DNA of 64,000 bases from contig NZ_ATTQ01000017.1 of the NCBI RefSeq assembly GCF_000419765.1, forward strand, positions 82,268 through 146,267. The letters are read 5' to 3'. Positions 25,801 through 33,195 of this stretch are shown here, piece after piece. The DNA comes from Rhizobium mongolense USDA 1844 (GTDB taxonomy: Bacteria; Pseudomonadota; Alphaproteobacteria; Rhizobiales; Rhizobiaceae). Below the pieces are notes generated by a model. It had not been told where the DNA came from. It ran no database searches and saw only the letters and a program-made list of their open reading frames with translations. Position numbers and translations under genes: made by a program. Position 1 is the first letter of the stretch; every line of letters starts with the position of its first letter.

Positions 25801-28365
25801 GTCGGCCGAGACGCCGATCACGTTGAAGCTGGCGATCGAATTCTCGGCTATATCGCCTGCAAATTCAGGCTTGATGCCGATCATCGGTCCCTGGTTTTTG
25901 ACCGGGATCACCAGCGAGCGCTCCAACGCCCGGCCGCCCGATTCTTGCATGCGGATATAGACCGTCGCGTTCAACAACTGCGTGGTTGCGGGAAGATCAC
26001 CGACCGCAAGATCGGTCGTTGCTTGGCCGTTCTCGTCCAATTCCGGCAGGCCTTCGATCGCCTGGCGGCTTTCCTCGTTCGCCTCTTCGTCAGAAAGACC
26101 AAAGACGTAACCCGGGAAGGATTGGCTTTCGCGCGTCGGCTTGATGACGACATCGCCTTCGAGTGTCAGGCCGGCTGCCGGCGCGCCGTAGAGATATTTG
26201 CCGCTGATAAAGATCGTTGCCGGCGTATCGGGACCGATTTCCTTGGCTTCTGTCTTCAGCTCCAGGTCGGTGCGATCGGGAACGAAATCGTCGACGAGGA
26301 ATGTTCTGGTGCCGATCGGCAACCCCTTGGGGTCGGTATGGACGTTCATTGTCCAGCTGCCGCGCATGGCATTTTCCTGGATCGGGAGATCGATCAAATA
26401 GCCGCCGACGTCGCTGCTTTGCCGGACGATGCGCCGGTCTTCGACGCCATCGGGCCGCATGAAGATGAAGGTCAGCGGCAGCTTCTCGATCGCCTTTCCA
26501 TCCGTATCGCGGGCAAGCGCGGTGGCATGCACGGTTTCGCCCACTCGATAGATCCCGCGCTCGGTCCAGGTCATGACATCGATCGCTCCGGGCGAGGCTC
26601 GTCCTGTCACGCCGCGATCGGACAAGTCGAAGCCTGCGCGCGTCATATCGAGGAAGACGTAGTCAGACGCCCCGTTGCGAGCAGCCAGGACGGCTGGCGT
26701 GAGTGCTGCCGTGCCGCGCAGCAGCCCGGCAGTGAAGGTGGCTCGGCCGTTTTCATCCGTCGTCGCGGTACCCAGGACTTCGTTGTTCTTGGCAAGCAGT
26801 TGCAGCTCGACACCGGCGATCGGCTTGGCGGAAGAGAGCGAGCGGGTAAAGACGTTGAGCCCGTCGGTTCCGGCGTAGGTCGTAACGCCGATATCGGAAA
26901 CGACGAACCATTGTGTCGCCTTGGAATCCCACTCGTTTTCCGGCTTGTCGGCAGGCGAGGCGATCAGCACATAGATGCCCGGCCTGCGCTCGGGCAAGGC
27001 TTCATCAACGGGGAAGCTGGTAACGATATCCTTGTTAAGATCGTTGGCGATCTCGATCAAACCCTGCCACACGAGCTCGCCGCTTTCATCCTGAATGCGC
27101 TGCGCGCTATAGCCGTCGAGCTGCGTCAGAAACTGTGAACTGGTGAGAAGCGGAGCAATACCGCGATCGCCAATGCGGTAGAGCTTGAGGTTGGCAGTTT
27201 CGATATTGACGCTGACGAGCGGAATGCCGCGGCGCGCCGTCGAAGGCAGCACGAAGCTGTCGCCGGTAAACCGCACCATTTGACTGCGGTCCTTGACATA
27301 GACATCGAGGCTGACGGGTGCGTCCAGGACCTCGTCGACGGAAGAGGGAAGACCGGTGCGGAAGCTAATCTTGTAGGTTTCCCCGTGAACCAGGCCCTCG
27401 ATGCAGATCTGCTTGTCCTTGGCTTCGAGCGCACTGGGGGGTTGTCCGTTCAGCGTCACGAACGGTGTATAGTCGACCGTCTTGACGAGGGATTCCGAGA
27501 AGGTCACGCAGGCACGCGGCGTTGCGCTGTCGGCATCGACATTGTGTTCGGTGATGCGGAAGCCCTGTTCCGACTTGAGCTTGAGATAGGCCGCCTGGAC
27601 TTCCCTGGAGCTTGCCAGCGCAAGGCTTGCCTTATAGGCGTTGAGGGCCGCGCGGAAATTCGAATTCTTGGCGAGCGAGGTCGCAAGCACGGCAAGAGCA
27701 TCGGCCCGCTTTGAGGCTGTGCGCGTCAGTTCGTAACCGTTCAACCCATCGAGAAGTGCCTGGCCGAAGGCCTGGCTGCCGGTGCCGCCGCGCGAATTTG
27801 CGGCGCGGGCCGTCTCCAGCCAGAGATCGGCATCGCCGGGCGTCAGCGCCAGCGCGCGATGAAAAGCGTCGATCGCGCTTGCGAGGTTGTTGGCGGTAAG
27901 ATCAAGGCGCGCCGTTGCAGTCAGGCTGTCGACGGTCTGGCCCGGCTGAGCGTCGGTGAGCGCCAGATTGGCCTTGAAGTCGCGCGCTTGTTGGATGATG
28001 TCTTCCGAGAGAAAGCTGAGGCGAGGGGGCGCGCCGATATCGGGCTCGCGCGGTCCGGCCGCTGTTTCGACGATCCGACCGGCAATTGCGCCTGGAAAAG
28101 CGTTCATCGTCTTGAAGTCGGACTTCAGGAAACACCATTTCACCTTCGGGTTATAGGTGAACGCCTTGCAGCTCTTGTCGCCAATGCACGAGGTCTTGCA
28201 TTGTTCAAGGGAAACGTTCTGTTCCGTCCGCAGATCAAAGCCGAAGAAGTCGGCGTCCTTGATCGTCTGGATATCGCGCTTCGTCTCCGCAGCTGTCGCG
28301 GGAGGGCTGGCCGCGATGGCAAAAAATGCAATGGCGGCGGATGCGAAAAACGAGCGTACAGACAT
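22897..28365 (-). CDS. Bacterial alpha-2-macroglobulin (YfhM-like) with N-terminal PAN domain
   Basis: A 1,822-residue periplasmic protease trap. The signal peptide is MSVRSFFASAAIAFFAIAAS with cleavage near ATAAE; there is no lipobox Cys, unlike E. coli YfhM. Next comes a cysteine-rich PAN/apple-like domain (VSLEQCKTSCIGDKSCKAF, about residues 45-85), a helical repeat-like region, then macroglobulin beta domains. The thioester site is intact as PFGCAEQTTSR near residue 1,367. The ATG at 28365 was chosen because it begins the signal peptide; the frame extends to 28461. It is followed directly by pbpC. Likely role: trapping host or rival proteases. Confidence 0.93.
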   Translation of the reverse strand: MSVRSFFASAAIAFFAIAASPPATAAETKRDIQTIKDADFFGFDLRTEQNVSLEQCKTSCIGDKSCKAFTYNPKVKWCFLKSDFKTMNAFPGAIAGRIVETAAGPREPDIGAPPRLSFLSEDIIQQARDFKANLALTDAQPGQTVDSLTATARLDLTANNLASAIDAFHRALALTPGDADLWLETARAANSRGGTGSQAFGQALLDGLNGYELTRTASKRADALAVLATSLAKNSNFRAALNAYKASLALASSREVQAAYLKLKSEQGFRITEHNVDADSATPRACVTFSESLVKTVDYTPFVTLNGQPPSALEAKDKQICIEGLVHGETYKISFRTGLPSSVDEVLDAPVSLDVYVKDRSQMVRFTGDSFVLPSTARRGIPLVSVNIETANLKLYRIGDRGIAPLLTSSQFLTQLDGYSAQRIQDESGELVWQGLIEIANDLNKDIVTSFPVDEALPERRPGIYVLIASPADKPENEWDSKATQWFVVSDIGVTTYAGTDGLNVFTRSLSSAKPIAGVELQLLAKNNEVLGTATTDENGRATFTAGLLRGTAALTPAVLAARNGASDYVFLDMTRAGFDLSDRGVTGRASPGAIDVMTWTERGIYRVGETVHATALARDTDGKAIEKLPLTFIFMRPDGVEDRRIVRQSSDVGGYLIDLPIQENAMRGSWTMNVHTDPKGLPIGTRTFLVDDFVPDRTDLELKTEAKEIGPDTPATIFISGKYLYGAPAAGLTLEGDVVIKPTRESQSFPGYVFGLSDEEANEESRQAIEGLPELDENGQATTDLAVGDLPATTQLLNATVYIRMQESGGRALERSLVIPVKNQGPMIGIKPEFAGDIAENSIASFNVIGVSADGQKQEMKGLRWKLSLLEREYQWYREGTAWKYETAFNARQLASGTTDAGLDGGKIASQVGWGRYRLEVESPNADGPTSSVEFDAGWMVEAVSTETPDGLEIALDKESYKIGETAKLKVSSRYGGELMVTAGTENLVAVQNATIGETGGEVEIPVTAEWGAGAYVTATLFRPGDAQDSHMPMRSIGIKWLTVDPEQRALQVVVDAPEKMLPRAPLNISLAVTGAGANDDAYVTVAAVDVGILNLTRYEAPNPEDWYFGQRQLGLEIRDLYGRLIDGSLGATGKLRTGGDGGAVALQGSPPTQKLVAFFSGPVKLDADGKANVSFDIPQFNGTARVMAVAWSKDGVGHGVKDIVIRDPVVVTASLPKFLAPGDKAELRLDIANTDVPAGDFKLQLTGNEAVGIEETAASRTIRLDAGAKSDFTLSVIGKQPGNGAVSINLSDASGLSLDQTVDVPVRPSSLPVTERRVIALKPGAKLRVDKELLANSVLPGASVSVSVTRSAAFDIPALLMSLDRYPFGCAEQTTSRALPLLYLSELSKQNGLEDDADVKKRVQDAIYRVLSYQASAGSFGLWGPDSGDLWLDSYVTDFLTRAREEKYDVPDRALVQALENLQNALSYDVDVKTQGDQIAYAIYVLARNRKASISDLRYYADTMINDFPTPLAKAHIAAALALYGDATRSKNIFVDALQMTEDSIVHRVNLSRTDYGSILRDGAAILALAAESRPVPPVIPELAKAVGREWDRSKWTSTQEQAWTLLAARAIQSGDDSLKVDVNGALHTGAYMAKMSGDALMNNPLTLTSAMTDPVSAVVTTVAAPATPLPAGGNGFAIERTYYTLDGEPVNISEAQQNERYVVVLHVTETNAWPSRIVMTDLLPAGLQIDNPSLVDSAQLTNFDWIGEQTAAHTEFHNDRFVAALNRTSDDNREINVAYIVRAVTPGVYDHPAATVEDMYRPEYSARTATGKMEVVAAR

Positions 28366-28671
28366 AGGTTCCCCCCGGTCGCTGGCGCTGGATTGGGGCA
28401 CTCTCCTGCGGCCGAAAAGACTTGTCAATACAACTTCAAATTTAGAGCTGCTTTTTATCAAAGGCTTACGTCGATTTTAATGTTTTATTAGTATTAACAA
28501 TGACTTAATTAAAAAATAATGCGTATCGGCCCGGAACATATCCCGCCGTTGCCCGTTGTCCGGTCAAGTTCCGCCGGCCAAGGCCGACTGGTGCGAAGTT
28601 TCTCGCGTGCCCGGGCCGGCAAGGGCGTCTGGCCACGAATGTTTTGCGTAAGCTGGCTACAGGATAAACTC
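28366..28671. promoter_or_regulatory. AT-rich divergent promoter region
   Basis: About 300 bp with no gene separates the alpha-2-macroglobulin start (-) from the receiver-protein start (+). It includes an AT-rich block at about 28430-28520 that stands out from the surrounding GC-rich coding sequence and probably holds one or both promoters. No operator motif was recognised. Confidence 0.4.
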
Positions 28672-29070
28672 ATGAACCAGAGAGTATTGATCGTAGAGGA
28701 CGAGTTCTTGATCGCCCTCGATCTTGAAGCAACCGTTCAAGCCATGGGCATGGAAGTGACGGGGCTTGCCGCAAACAAGGAACAGGCATTGCGTTTTGCG
28801 CCGACGGCGGACGTCGCTTTTGTCGACGTCAACCTGTCGGATGGTGCAACTGGGCCGGAAATCGGCCGCCGGCTGGCGGAAGACCACGGCATTGCCGTCG
28901 TCTTTATGACAGGCAACCCGGAGATGGTGGCAGGAGGCGTCAAGGGGACGCTCGGCGTCGTCAAAAAGCCGGTCAAGCCGTCCGTCGTCGAGCAGTCGCT
29001 GAAGTATGCCGTCGCACGCCGCACTGGCGCGCTCGCTGCCGTTCCGTCGCAGATGCTTGTCTTTGCCTGA
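28672..29070 (+). CDS. Stand-alone response-regulator receiver protein
   Basis: A 132-residue single REC domain. It begins RVLIVEDEFLIALDLE with the acidic pocket (ED). The likely phosphorylation Asp is in VAFVDVNLSDG. The conserved Thr is in VFMTGNPE and the Lys in GVVKKPVKPSV. There is no output domain, so it probably passes phosphate or binds a partner, as in rhizobial phosphorelays. The ATG at 28672 (MNQRVLIVED) is chosen over the start at 28519, which adds 51 residues without homology. No kinase gene is adjacent. Confidence 0.88.
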   Translation: MNQRVLIVEDEFLIALDLEATVQAMGMEVTGLAANKEQALRFAPTADVAFVDVNLSDGATGPEIGRRLAEDHGIAVVFMTGNPEMVAGGVKGTLGVVKKPVKPSVVEQSLKYAVARRTGALAAVPSQMLVFA

Positions 29071-29073
29071 CGC

Positions 29074-29769
29074 TCAGCCGCTGACGGCCGCAAGATCTGG
29101 CCGCTCGGGGGATGTCGCCGTGCCGTAGGCGCGAAGGAACGTCCTGACCGCATTGCGGGCGGCACTTTCGAGTTGCTCATCGCTCGGCGTTTGCCCGAAC
29201 AACATCATGATCTGCAGATCCGCATTCCCGAGAGCGAGGAATTGCCGTGCCGCCACATCGAAGTCCTCGATCTTTAGCGCACCACTGGCGCTCAACCGCG
29301 CAAACAGAGCACCGAGCGCGGAAATGATCCGGCCCGGGCCCTGCTGGCGCCAGGTCTCGAAAAGATGCGGATAGCGCTCACCTTCGTTCTGGACGAGACG
29401 GCGCAGGAACTTTCCGTCCTGGTTGCAGATGCAGTTCTTGTTGATCCGGATCGCAAAGGCGACAAGGTCTTCTTCCAAATTGTCGGCATTGACCGGAAAC
29501 GTTGCCAGCATCGAAAAAATCATCGAATTGGCGCGCTTCAGCACGTCGTCTACGACGGCGACGAACAAAGTCTCTTTCTCGCAATAGTGATTATAGATCG
29601 TTTGGCGCGAGACATTGGCCTCTACCGCAATCTCGTCGATGCTTGCCCCTGCAAAGCCCTGGCGGCAGAATACATCCGCGGCTGCTTCCAGTATGGAAGC
29701 GCGCTTCTTGAACTGGCCGCGCTGGGACGGCCCATCCACTCTCTTTTCGGGTGGCGCGAGATTTTTCAT
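29074..29769 (-). CDS. TetR-family transcriptional regulator
   Basis: A 231-residue repressor. The N-terminal TetR helix-turn-helix is clear: RASILEAAADVFCRQGFAG then ASIDEIAVEANVSRQTIYNH. The C-terminal ligand domain (about residues 90-225) resembles AcrR-type regulators with the AefR-like tail. The start at 29769 (MKNLAPPEKR) gives the usual length; an upstream in-frame ATG at 29808 would place the start within the operator region. It is divergent from the drug-efflux gene at 29982 and probably represses it and itself. Confidence 0.88.
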   Translation of the reverse strand: MKNLAPPEKRVDGPSQRGQFKKRASILEAAADVFCRQGFAGASIDEIAVEANVSRQTIYNHYCEKETLFVAVVDDVLKRANSMIFSMLATFPVNADNLEEDLVAFAIRINKNCICNQDGKFLRRLVQNEGERYPHLFETWRQQGPGRIISALGALFARLSASGALKIEDFDVAARQFLALGNADLQIMMLFGQTPSDEQLESAARNAVRTFLRAYGTATSPERPDLAAVSG

Positions 29770-29797
29770 CGCTCTAAGGATAATGCGTCTTGACGTT

Positions 29798-29815
29798 TTA
29801 GACAACACTGTCTAA
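29798..29815. promoter_or_regulatory. Inverted repeat, likely TetR-family operator
   Basis: TTAGACA-ACAC-TGTCTAA is a perfect 7-bp inverted repeat with a 4-bp centre, located 29 bp upstream of the tetR start and in the gap to the divergent exporter gene. A second palindrome, ACACGCGTGT, lies at 29820-29829. The first fits a TetR-type operator in position and form. Confidence 0.55.
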
Positions 29816-29981
29816 TTTTACACGCGTGTCCAAAATACTTGACACGTCGGTTCGCATTCGCTGACGCTTCTCCCAAGCGCGTCGCGGGTTGCAGCCGCCC
29901 CTCATTTGAACCCTTCGAGAGCAACGCGGCGGAGAGACCTAGTCCGCTTCCTTCGCTGCGCATTTATGAGAGATCATCAAA

Positions 29982-31181
29982 ATGACCGCTTCATTCTTTC
30001 GCATTGCGCTCATCCTTGGGCTTTTATCAGCCATAGGTCCCTTTGCCATCGACATGTACCTTCCGGCGCTGCCTTCGATCGGCGCCGATCTGGGCTCAGA
30101 TAACAGCGTCACCCAGTTGAGCCTTCTGTCGTTCTTCATTTCCTTTGCACTGGCCCAGCTGCTTTACGGTCCGCTGTCGGACATGTGGGGCCGCAAGCTG
30201 CCACTATACCTGGGCATCGGCATCTTTACCGTTGCCAGCATCGGCTGCGCGCTGGCCCAAGACATAGAAACGCTGATCGCCTTCCGCTTTATCCAGGGCA
30301 TCGGCGGTGCGGCCGGCATGGTCATACCCCGCGCTGTTGTTCGTGACATGCACACTGGCGTTCAGGCAGCCCGCCTAATGTCGCTTCTCATGCTCGTCTT
30401 TTCAATTTCCCCCATTCTTGCTCCGCTGGCCGGCAGTGCGGTCATCGAGTTCTACGGCTGGCGCGGTGTCTTCTGGGCGGTGATGATCGCGGCCTTCATC
30501 GGGCTCGTGCTGCTTGCCACACAGCTTGACGAGACTCGTCCGACGAAGGATCGCAAGGGCAGTAGCCTCGGCAGCGCGATGTCTGCCTACGGCTTCCTGT
30601 TGCGCGACAGGAATTTCCTGACGCTTACCTTCATCGGTGGTCTCGGGATCTCGAGCTTCCTCGTCTATCTCGCCAACTCTCCATTCGTGCTCATCCAGCA
30701 CTACGGCCTGACGCCGACGCAGTACAGCTTCGCCTTCTCCGTCAACGCCGTGTCCTTCTTCGCCGTATCGCAGGCAACCGGCTGGCTCGGCGAGCGTTTC
30801 GGCCTCGTTCGCGTCATGCGCTCAGCCGTCACCTTCTATTGCCTCGTCATGGTCGTGATGGCCGTCGTAATGGCGGCGGGCATCAACCAGCTTCCGGTGA
30901 TGGCCGTCTTCCTTTTCATCGGATATGGCTTTCTCGGACTTGTCATTCCAACGAGCGCGGTTCTTGCCCTGGAGGATCATGGTCAGATCGCAGGTACGGC
31001 CTCGTCATTGATGGGGACATTGCACTTCGTCATTGCGGCTGTCGCAATGGTGGTGTCCAGCCTGTTTGCCGATGGAACGGCCGTTCCAATGGCGGCAGGC
31101 ATTGCGACCTGCGCGCTGCTTGCCTTCGTCCTGACGCAGGCAACCCTCGGCCGCCGCGCCGCCGCAGCACCGGCTGAATGA
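29982..31181 (+). CDS. Bcr/CflA-type multidrug efflux MFS transporter
   Basis: A 399-residue cytoplasmic-membrane protein with about twelve hydrophobic segments. The start GPFAIDMYLPALPSIGADLG and the loop LLYGPLSDMWGRKLPLYLG (motif A) are typical of the Bcr/CflA drug:H+ antiporter subfamily. ARLMSLLMLVFSISPILAPLAG is motif C-like. The likely role is export of a drug or toxic metabolite, with the divergent TetR regulator controlling expression. A weak hairpin follows the gene. Substrate cannot be told from the sequence. Confidence 0.9.
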   Translation: MTASFFRIALILGLLSAIGPFAIDMYLPALPSIGADLGSDNSVTQLSLLSFFISFALAQLLYGPLSDMWGRKLPLYLGIGIFTVASIGCALAQDIETLIAFRFIQGIGGAAGMVIPRAVVRDMHTGVQAARLMSLLMLVFSISPILAPLAGSAVIEFYGWRGVFWAVMIAAFIGLVLLATQLDETRPTKDRKGSSLGSAMSAYGFLLRDRNFLTLTFIGGLGISSFLVYLANSPFVLIQHYGLTPTQYSFAFSVNAVSFFAVSQATGWLGERFGLVRVMRSAVTFYCLVMVVMAVVMAAGINQLPVMAVFLFIGYGFLGLVIPTSAVLALEDHGQIAGTASSLMGTLHFVIAAVAMVVSSLFADGTAVPMAAGIATCALLAFVLTQATLGRRAAAAPAE

Positions 31182-31188
31182 CGATTGC

Positions 31189-31213
31189 GGCCGCGTTCGC
31201 AAATGACGCGGCC
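31189..31213. terminator. Hairpin between convergent MFS and LacI genes
   Basis: An 8-bp perfect stem (GGCCGCGT / ACGCGGCC) with a 9-base loop occupies almost the whole 36-bp gap between the two convergent genes. It lacks a clear T-run on either side, so termination activity is uncertain. Confidence 0.4.
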
Positions 31214-31217
31214 CATT

Positions 31218-32255
31218 TCATGGATTAAGGAAAAAGGCGTCGCTTTCGCCTGGGACCAGTTCCAGCGGCCAGATCGTGTTGCGCGCGCCCTTCGGATAAA
31301 ATTTCGCAAAAGCGGGCATGGTCGCAAGCAGCGTTTCGGCCAATTCGACACCGAGATCGCGCAGCGACATGCGGAAGCAGGTGAGGGCAGGTTGCAGGAA
31401 TTTGGCGCGTGGCTCCTCACGGAAGCCGATCACTGCCAGATCGCGCCCCGGAACGACGCCTGCCTCGACCAAGCGTCTGTAAAGACCAATCGCCATCAAC
31501 TCGTAGATCAGGATGATCGCTGTCGGCTTGTTGTCCAAGAGCAGCAATTCGTGTCCGGCCTGGTAGCCACCTTGTTCGCTCGATTTGACGCGGATGACGA
31601 GCTTGGGATCATACGGGATACCGTGGCGCTCAAGCGACTGCTGGTAGGCATCGACGAAGACATAGCCGAGATTGATATCGCTCGAAGGGGCTGCGATCGC
31701 GATCCTACGATGCCCCTTGGCCACCAGCCGGTCGACCGCCGATGCCGCCACGCCCTCGAAATCAAGATCGATCCAGGTGTAGTTGCCGCCCGATGAGCTT
31801 CGTCCGAGCGCGACGAAAGGAATCTTGGCTTTCACCAGAAGATCGATGCGTCTATCGATCCGCTGCGTCGCTGAAATAATCATCGCGTCGACGACGCGCC
31901 GCGCCACCATGCGCTTCAGGTACTCATAGGGATCCTCGTCGCTGGGGCAGGGCAGCATCACGAGGTCGAGCTTGTGCCGCGCAAGTACGCTTTGCAGACC
32001 GCCGGTGAGGCCGAGAAAAAAGTTGTCGCTATTTTCGACGGTTTCCTTGCTGGATTCGATCATCAATCCGATAACGTTGGTCGTGCCCTGCCTCAGGCTG
32101 CGGCCGGACTGATTTGCCACATAGCCGAGCTCTTCGGCAGCCGCCAGCACGCGCTTGCGCGTTTCCTCGTTGACGTCTGGTTTGTCGTTTAGCGCGCGGG
32201 AAACCGTGCCGATCGAAATGTCGAGATGCTTGGCAAGCTGTCGGATCCCCTTCAT
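31218..32255 (-). CDS. LacI-family transcriptional regulator
   Basis: A 345-residue repressor. The N-terminal HTH reads IRQLAKHLDISIGTVSRALN, with the hinge LGYVANQSGRSLRQGTTNVI. The periplasmic-binding-protein-like sugar domain fills the rest. The end FYPKGARNTIWPLELVPGES resembles regulators of sugar catabolism. It is convergent with the MFS gene, and no sugar gene touches it, so its target is unknown. It could act on itself or at a distance. The start at 32255 is the natural LacI N-terminus. Confidence 0.9.
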   Translation of the reverse strand: MKGIRQLAKHLDISIGTVSRALNDKPDVNEETRKRVLAAAEELGYVANQSGRSLRQGTTNVIGLMIESSKETVENSDNFFLGLTGGLQSVLARHKLDLVMLPCPSDEDPYEYLKRMVARRVVDAMIISATQRIDRRIDLLVKAKIPFVALGRSSSGGNYTWIDLDFEGVAASAVDRLVAKGHRRIAIAAPSSDINLGYVFVDAYQQSLERHGIPYDPKLVIRVKSSEQGGYQAGHELLLLDNKPTAIILIYELMAIGLYRRLVEAGVVPGRDLAVIGFREEPRAKFLQPALTCFRMSLRDLGVELAETLLATMPAFAKFYPKGARNTIWPLELVPGESDAFFLNP

Positions 32256-32501
32256 CGGCTGCGCTCTTCCTCCCCGATCAAAACGCGTGATCTTCTCTTA
32301 TTGCCACAGGAATGCGTTTGCGCAAAGCGGCCGCGGTCCCGCTCCTGGGCGGCAGCGGTGTGCGGGGTAGACGTCAGATCCGGCACGAGATGAAGATGCC
32401 GCATCGTTTTCGCGCTGCCAGCCGACGTCTATGTATGCTCCTCATCGCAATTTCCGCAGGCAGACACCCAGCCCCGGCGGCCAGGCCGCCAGGGCTGGAA
32501 G
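32256..32501. other. Intergenic gap with no supported gene
   Basis: About 245 bp between a LacI-type gene and a small DUF1127-like gene, both on -. The only notable structure is a GC-rich hairpin at 32468-32498 just beyond the DUF1127-like stop. No operator-like palindrome was recognised. Confidence 0.4.
32468..32498 (-). terminator. GC-rich hairpin after the DUF1127-like gene
   Basis: A near-perfect stem of about 12 bp (CCAGCCC and GGCGG paired with CCGCC and GGGCTGG, one mismatch) around a short loop lies four bases beyond the stop. There is no T-run on the - strand, so it may be a weak or rho-assisted terminator. Confidence 0.35.
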
Positions 32502-32738
32502 TCATCTTGTGGGCCAGATGCTCCGAAATCTCGCCGCCCCGTACGCATCCCCGGCCTCCGGAAGGCCGATATCGCGGCGCAAACGATCTGAGAGCTGGGA
32601 GACCTGGTCCACCGTTTGGTGATGCCTCCAGGCGGCCAGAACCAGCGCGCGTGCTGTCCTCCAGACGCCAAATTTCTGGCAGAGTTCATCCACCGTCGCC
32701 GAAAGGGTTTCAGCAACTATTACTTGTGCTTCACGCAT
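32502..32738 (-). CDS. Small DUF1127-like protein
   Basis: A 78-residue protein. Its C-terminal half, QVSQLSDRLRRDIGLPEAG, matches the DUF1127 core (LsdhlLrDIGL). The N-terminal half, TVDELCQKFGVWRTARALVL, is an alpha-helical extension. Small arginine-rich DUF1127 proteins of rhizobia and agrobacteria are linked to phosphate, carbon and RNA-turnover responses; the role of this copy is unknown. The ATG at 32738 is preferred over 32762. A GC-rich hairpin follows the stop. Confidence 0.65.
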   Translation of the reverse strand: MREAQVIVAETLSATVDELCQKFGVWRTARALVLAAWRHHQTVDQVSQLSDRLRRDIGLPEAGDAYGAARFRSIWPTR

Positions 32739-32886
32739 GATTTTCCGTCCCGGCGCGCTCAAGCAGCCAGGTCCTCTCGAAAGTTAAAAAGACACACGGA
32801 GGCGAACGTGGAACACACGTAGTCGTTCGGCGGTCCGCTCACGTCAGGTCAGGTTGGGAAATGCCAAAATGGCGGCAATCCGGGGT

Positions 32887-32991
32887 TTACACAGCCTCGG
32901 AGGAATGTCGGCCCGGGTTGGATGCACAACGCATCGACGTCTTGCGAGCCATCCCGCCTGCGGGGCGTATAAACACGAGAATGGGATTCAT
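32887..32991 (-). CDS. Possible 34-residue peptide with a strong Shine-Dalgarno
   Basis: The - strand has AGAGGAGG at a good distance before an ATG at 32991. It opens a short frame beginning MNPILVFIRPAGGMARK and ending at 32887. No family was recognised. The quality of the ribosome site is the main evidence; nothing else in the 32739-33195 gap looks coding. It could be a small regulatory or leader peptide, or chance. Confidence 0.35.
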   Translation of the reverse strand: MNPILVFIRPAGGMARKTSMRCASNPGRHSSEAV

Positions 32992-33195
32992 TTCACGCCT
33001 CCTCTGATTAAATTTGCGAGATGGGCTTATATTTGCACAACGGCGGATGATCGGCAATATTAAATCTTGAATTGTAGCTATCACCGAGAAGTTTGTTGCA
33101 TAACGGCAACATGGCATCATTCGACACCTCTCGTTCGGCAGCATCGAGCGTGACCTCCGGCGAGCGGCAAAAGTGACACGTATCGAGCGCTGAGG

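Noticed and set aside
25738..27138. 466-codon + strand open frame inside the alpha-2-macroglobulin gene
   Set aside because: Antisense to clear macroglobulin domains; no homology or start context. Long shadows are expected in this codon usage.
32854..33063. 69-codon + strand frame in the gap between small genes
   Set aside because: No ribosome site and no family-like pattern; the opposite strand has the better small-gene signal.
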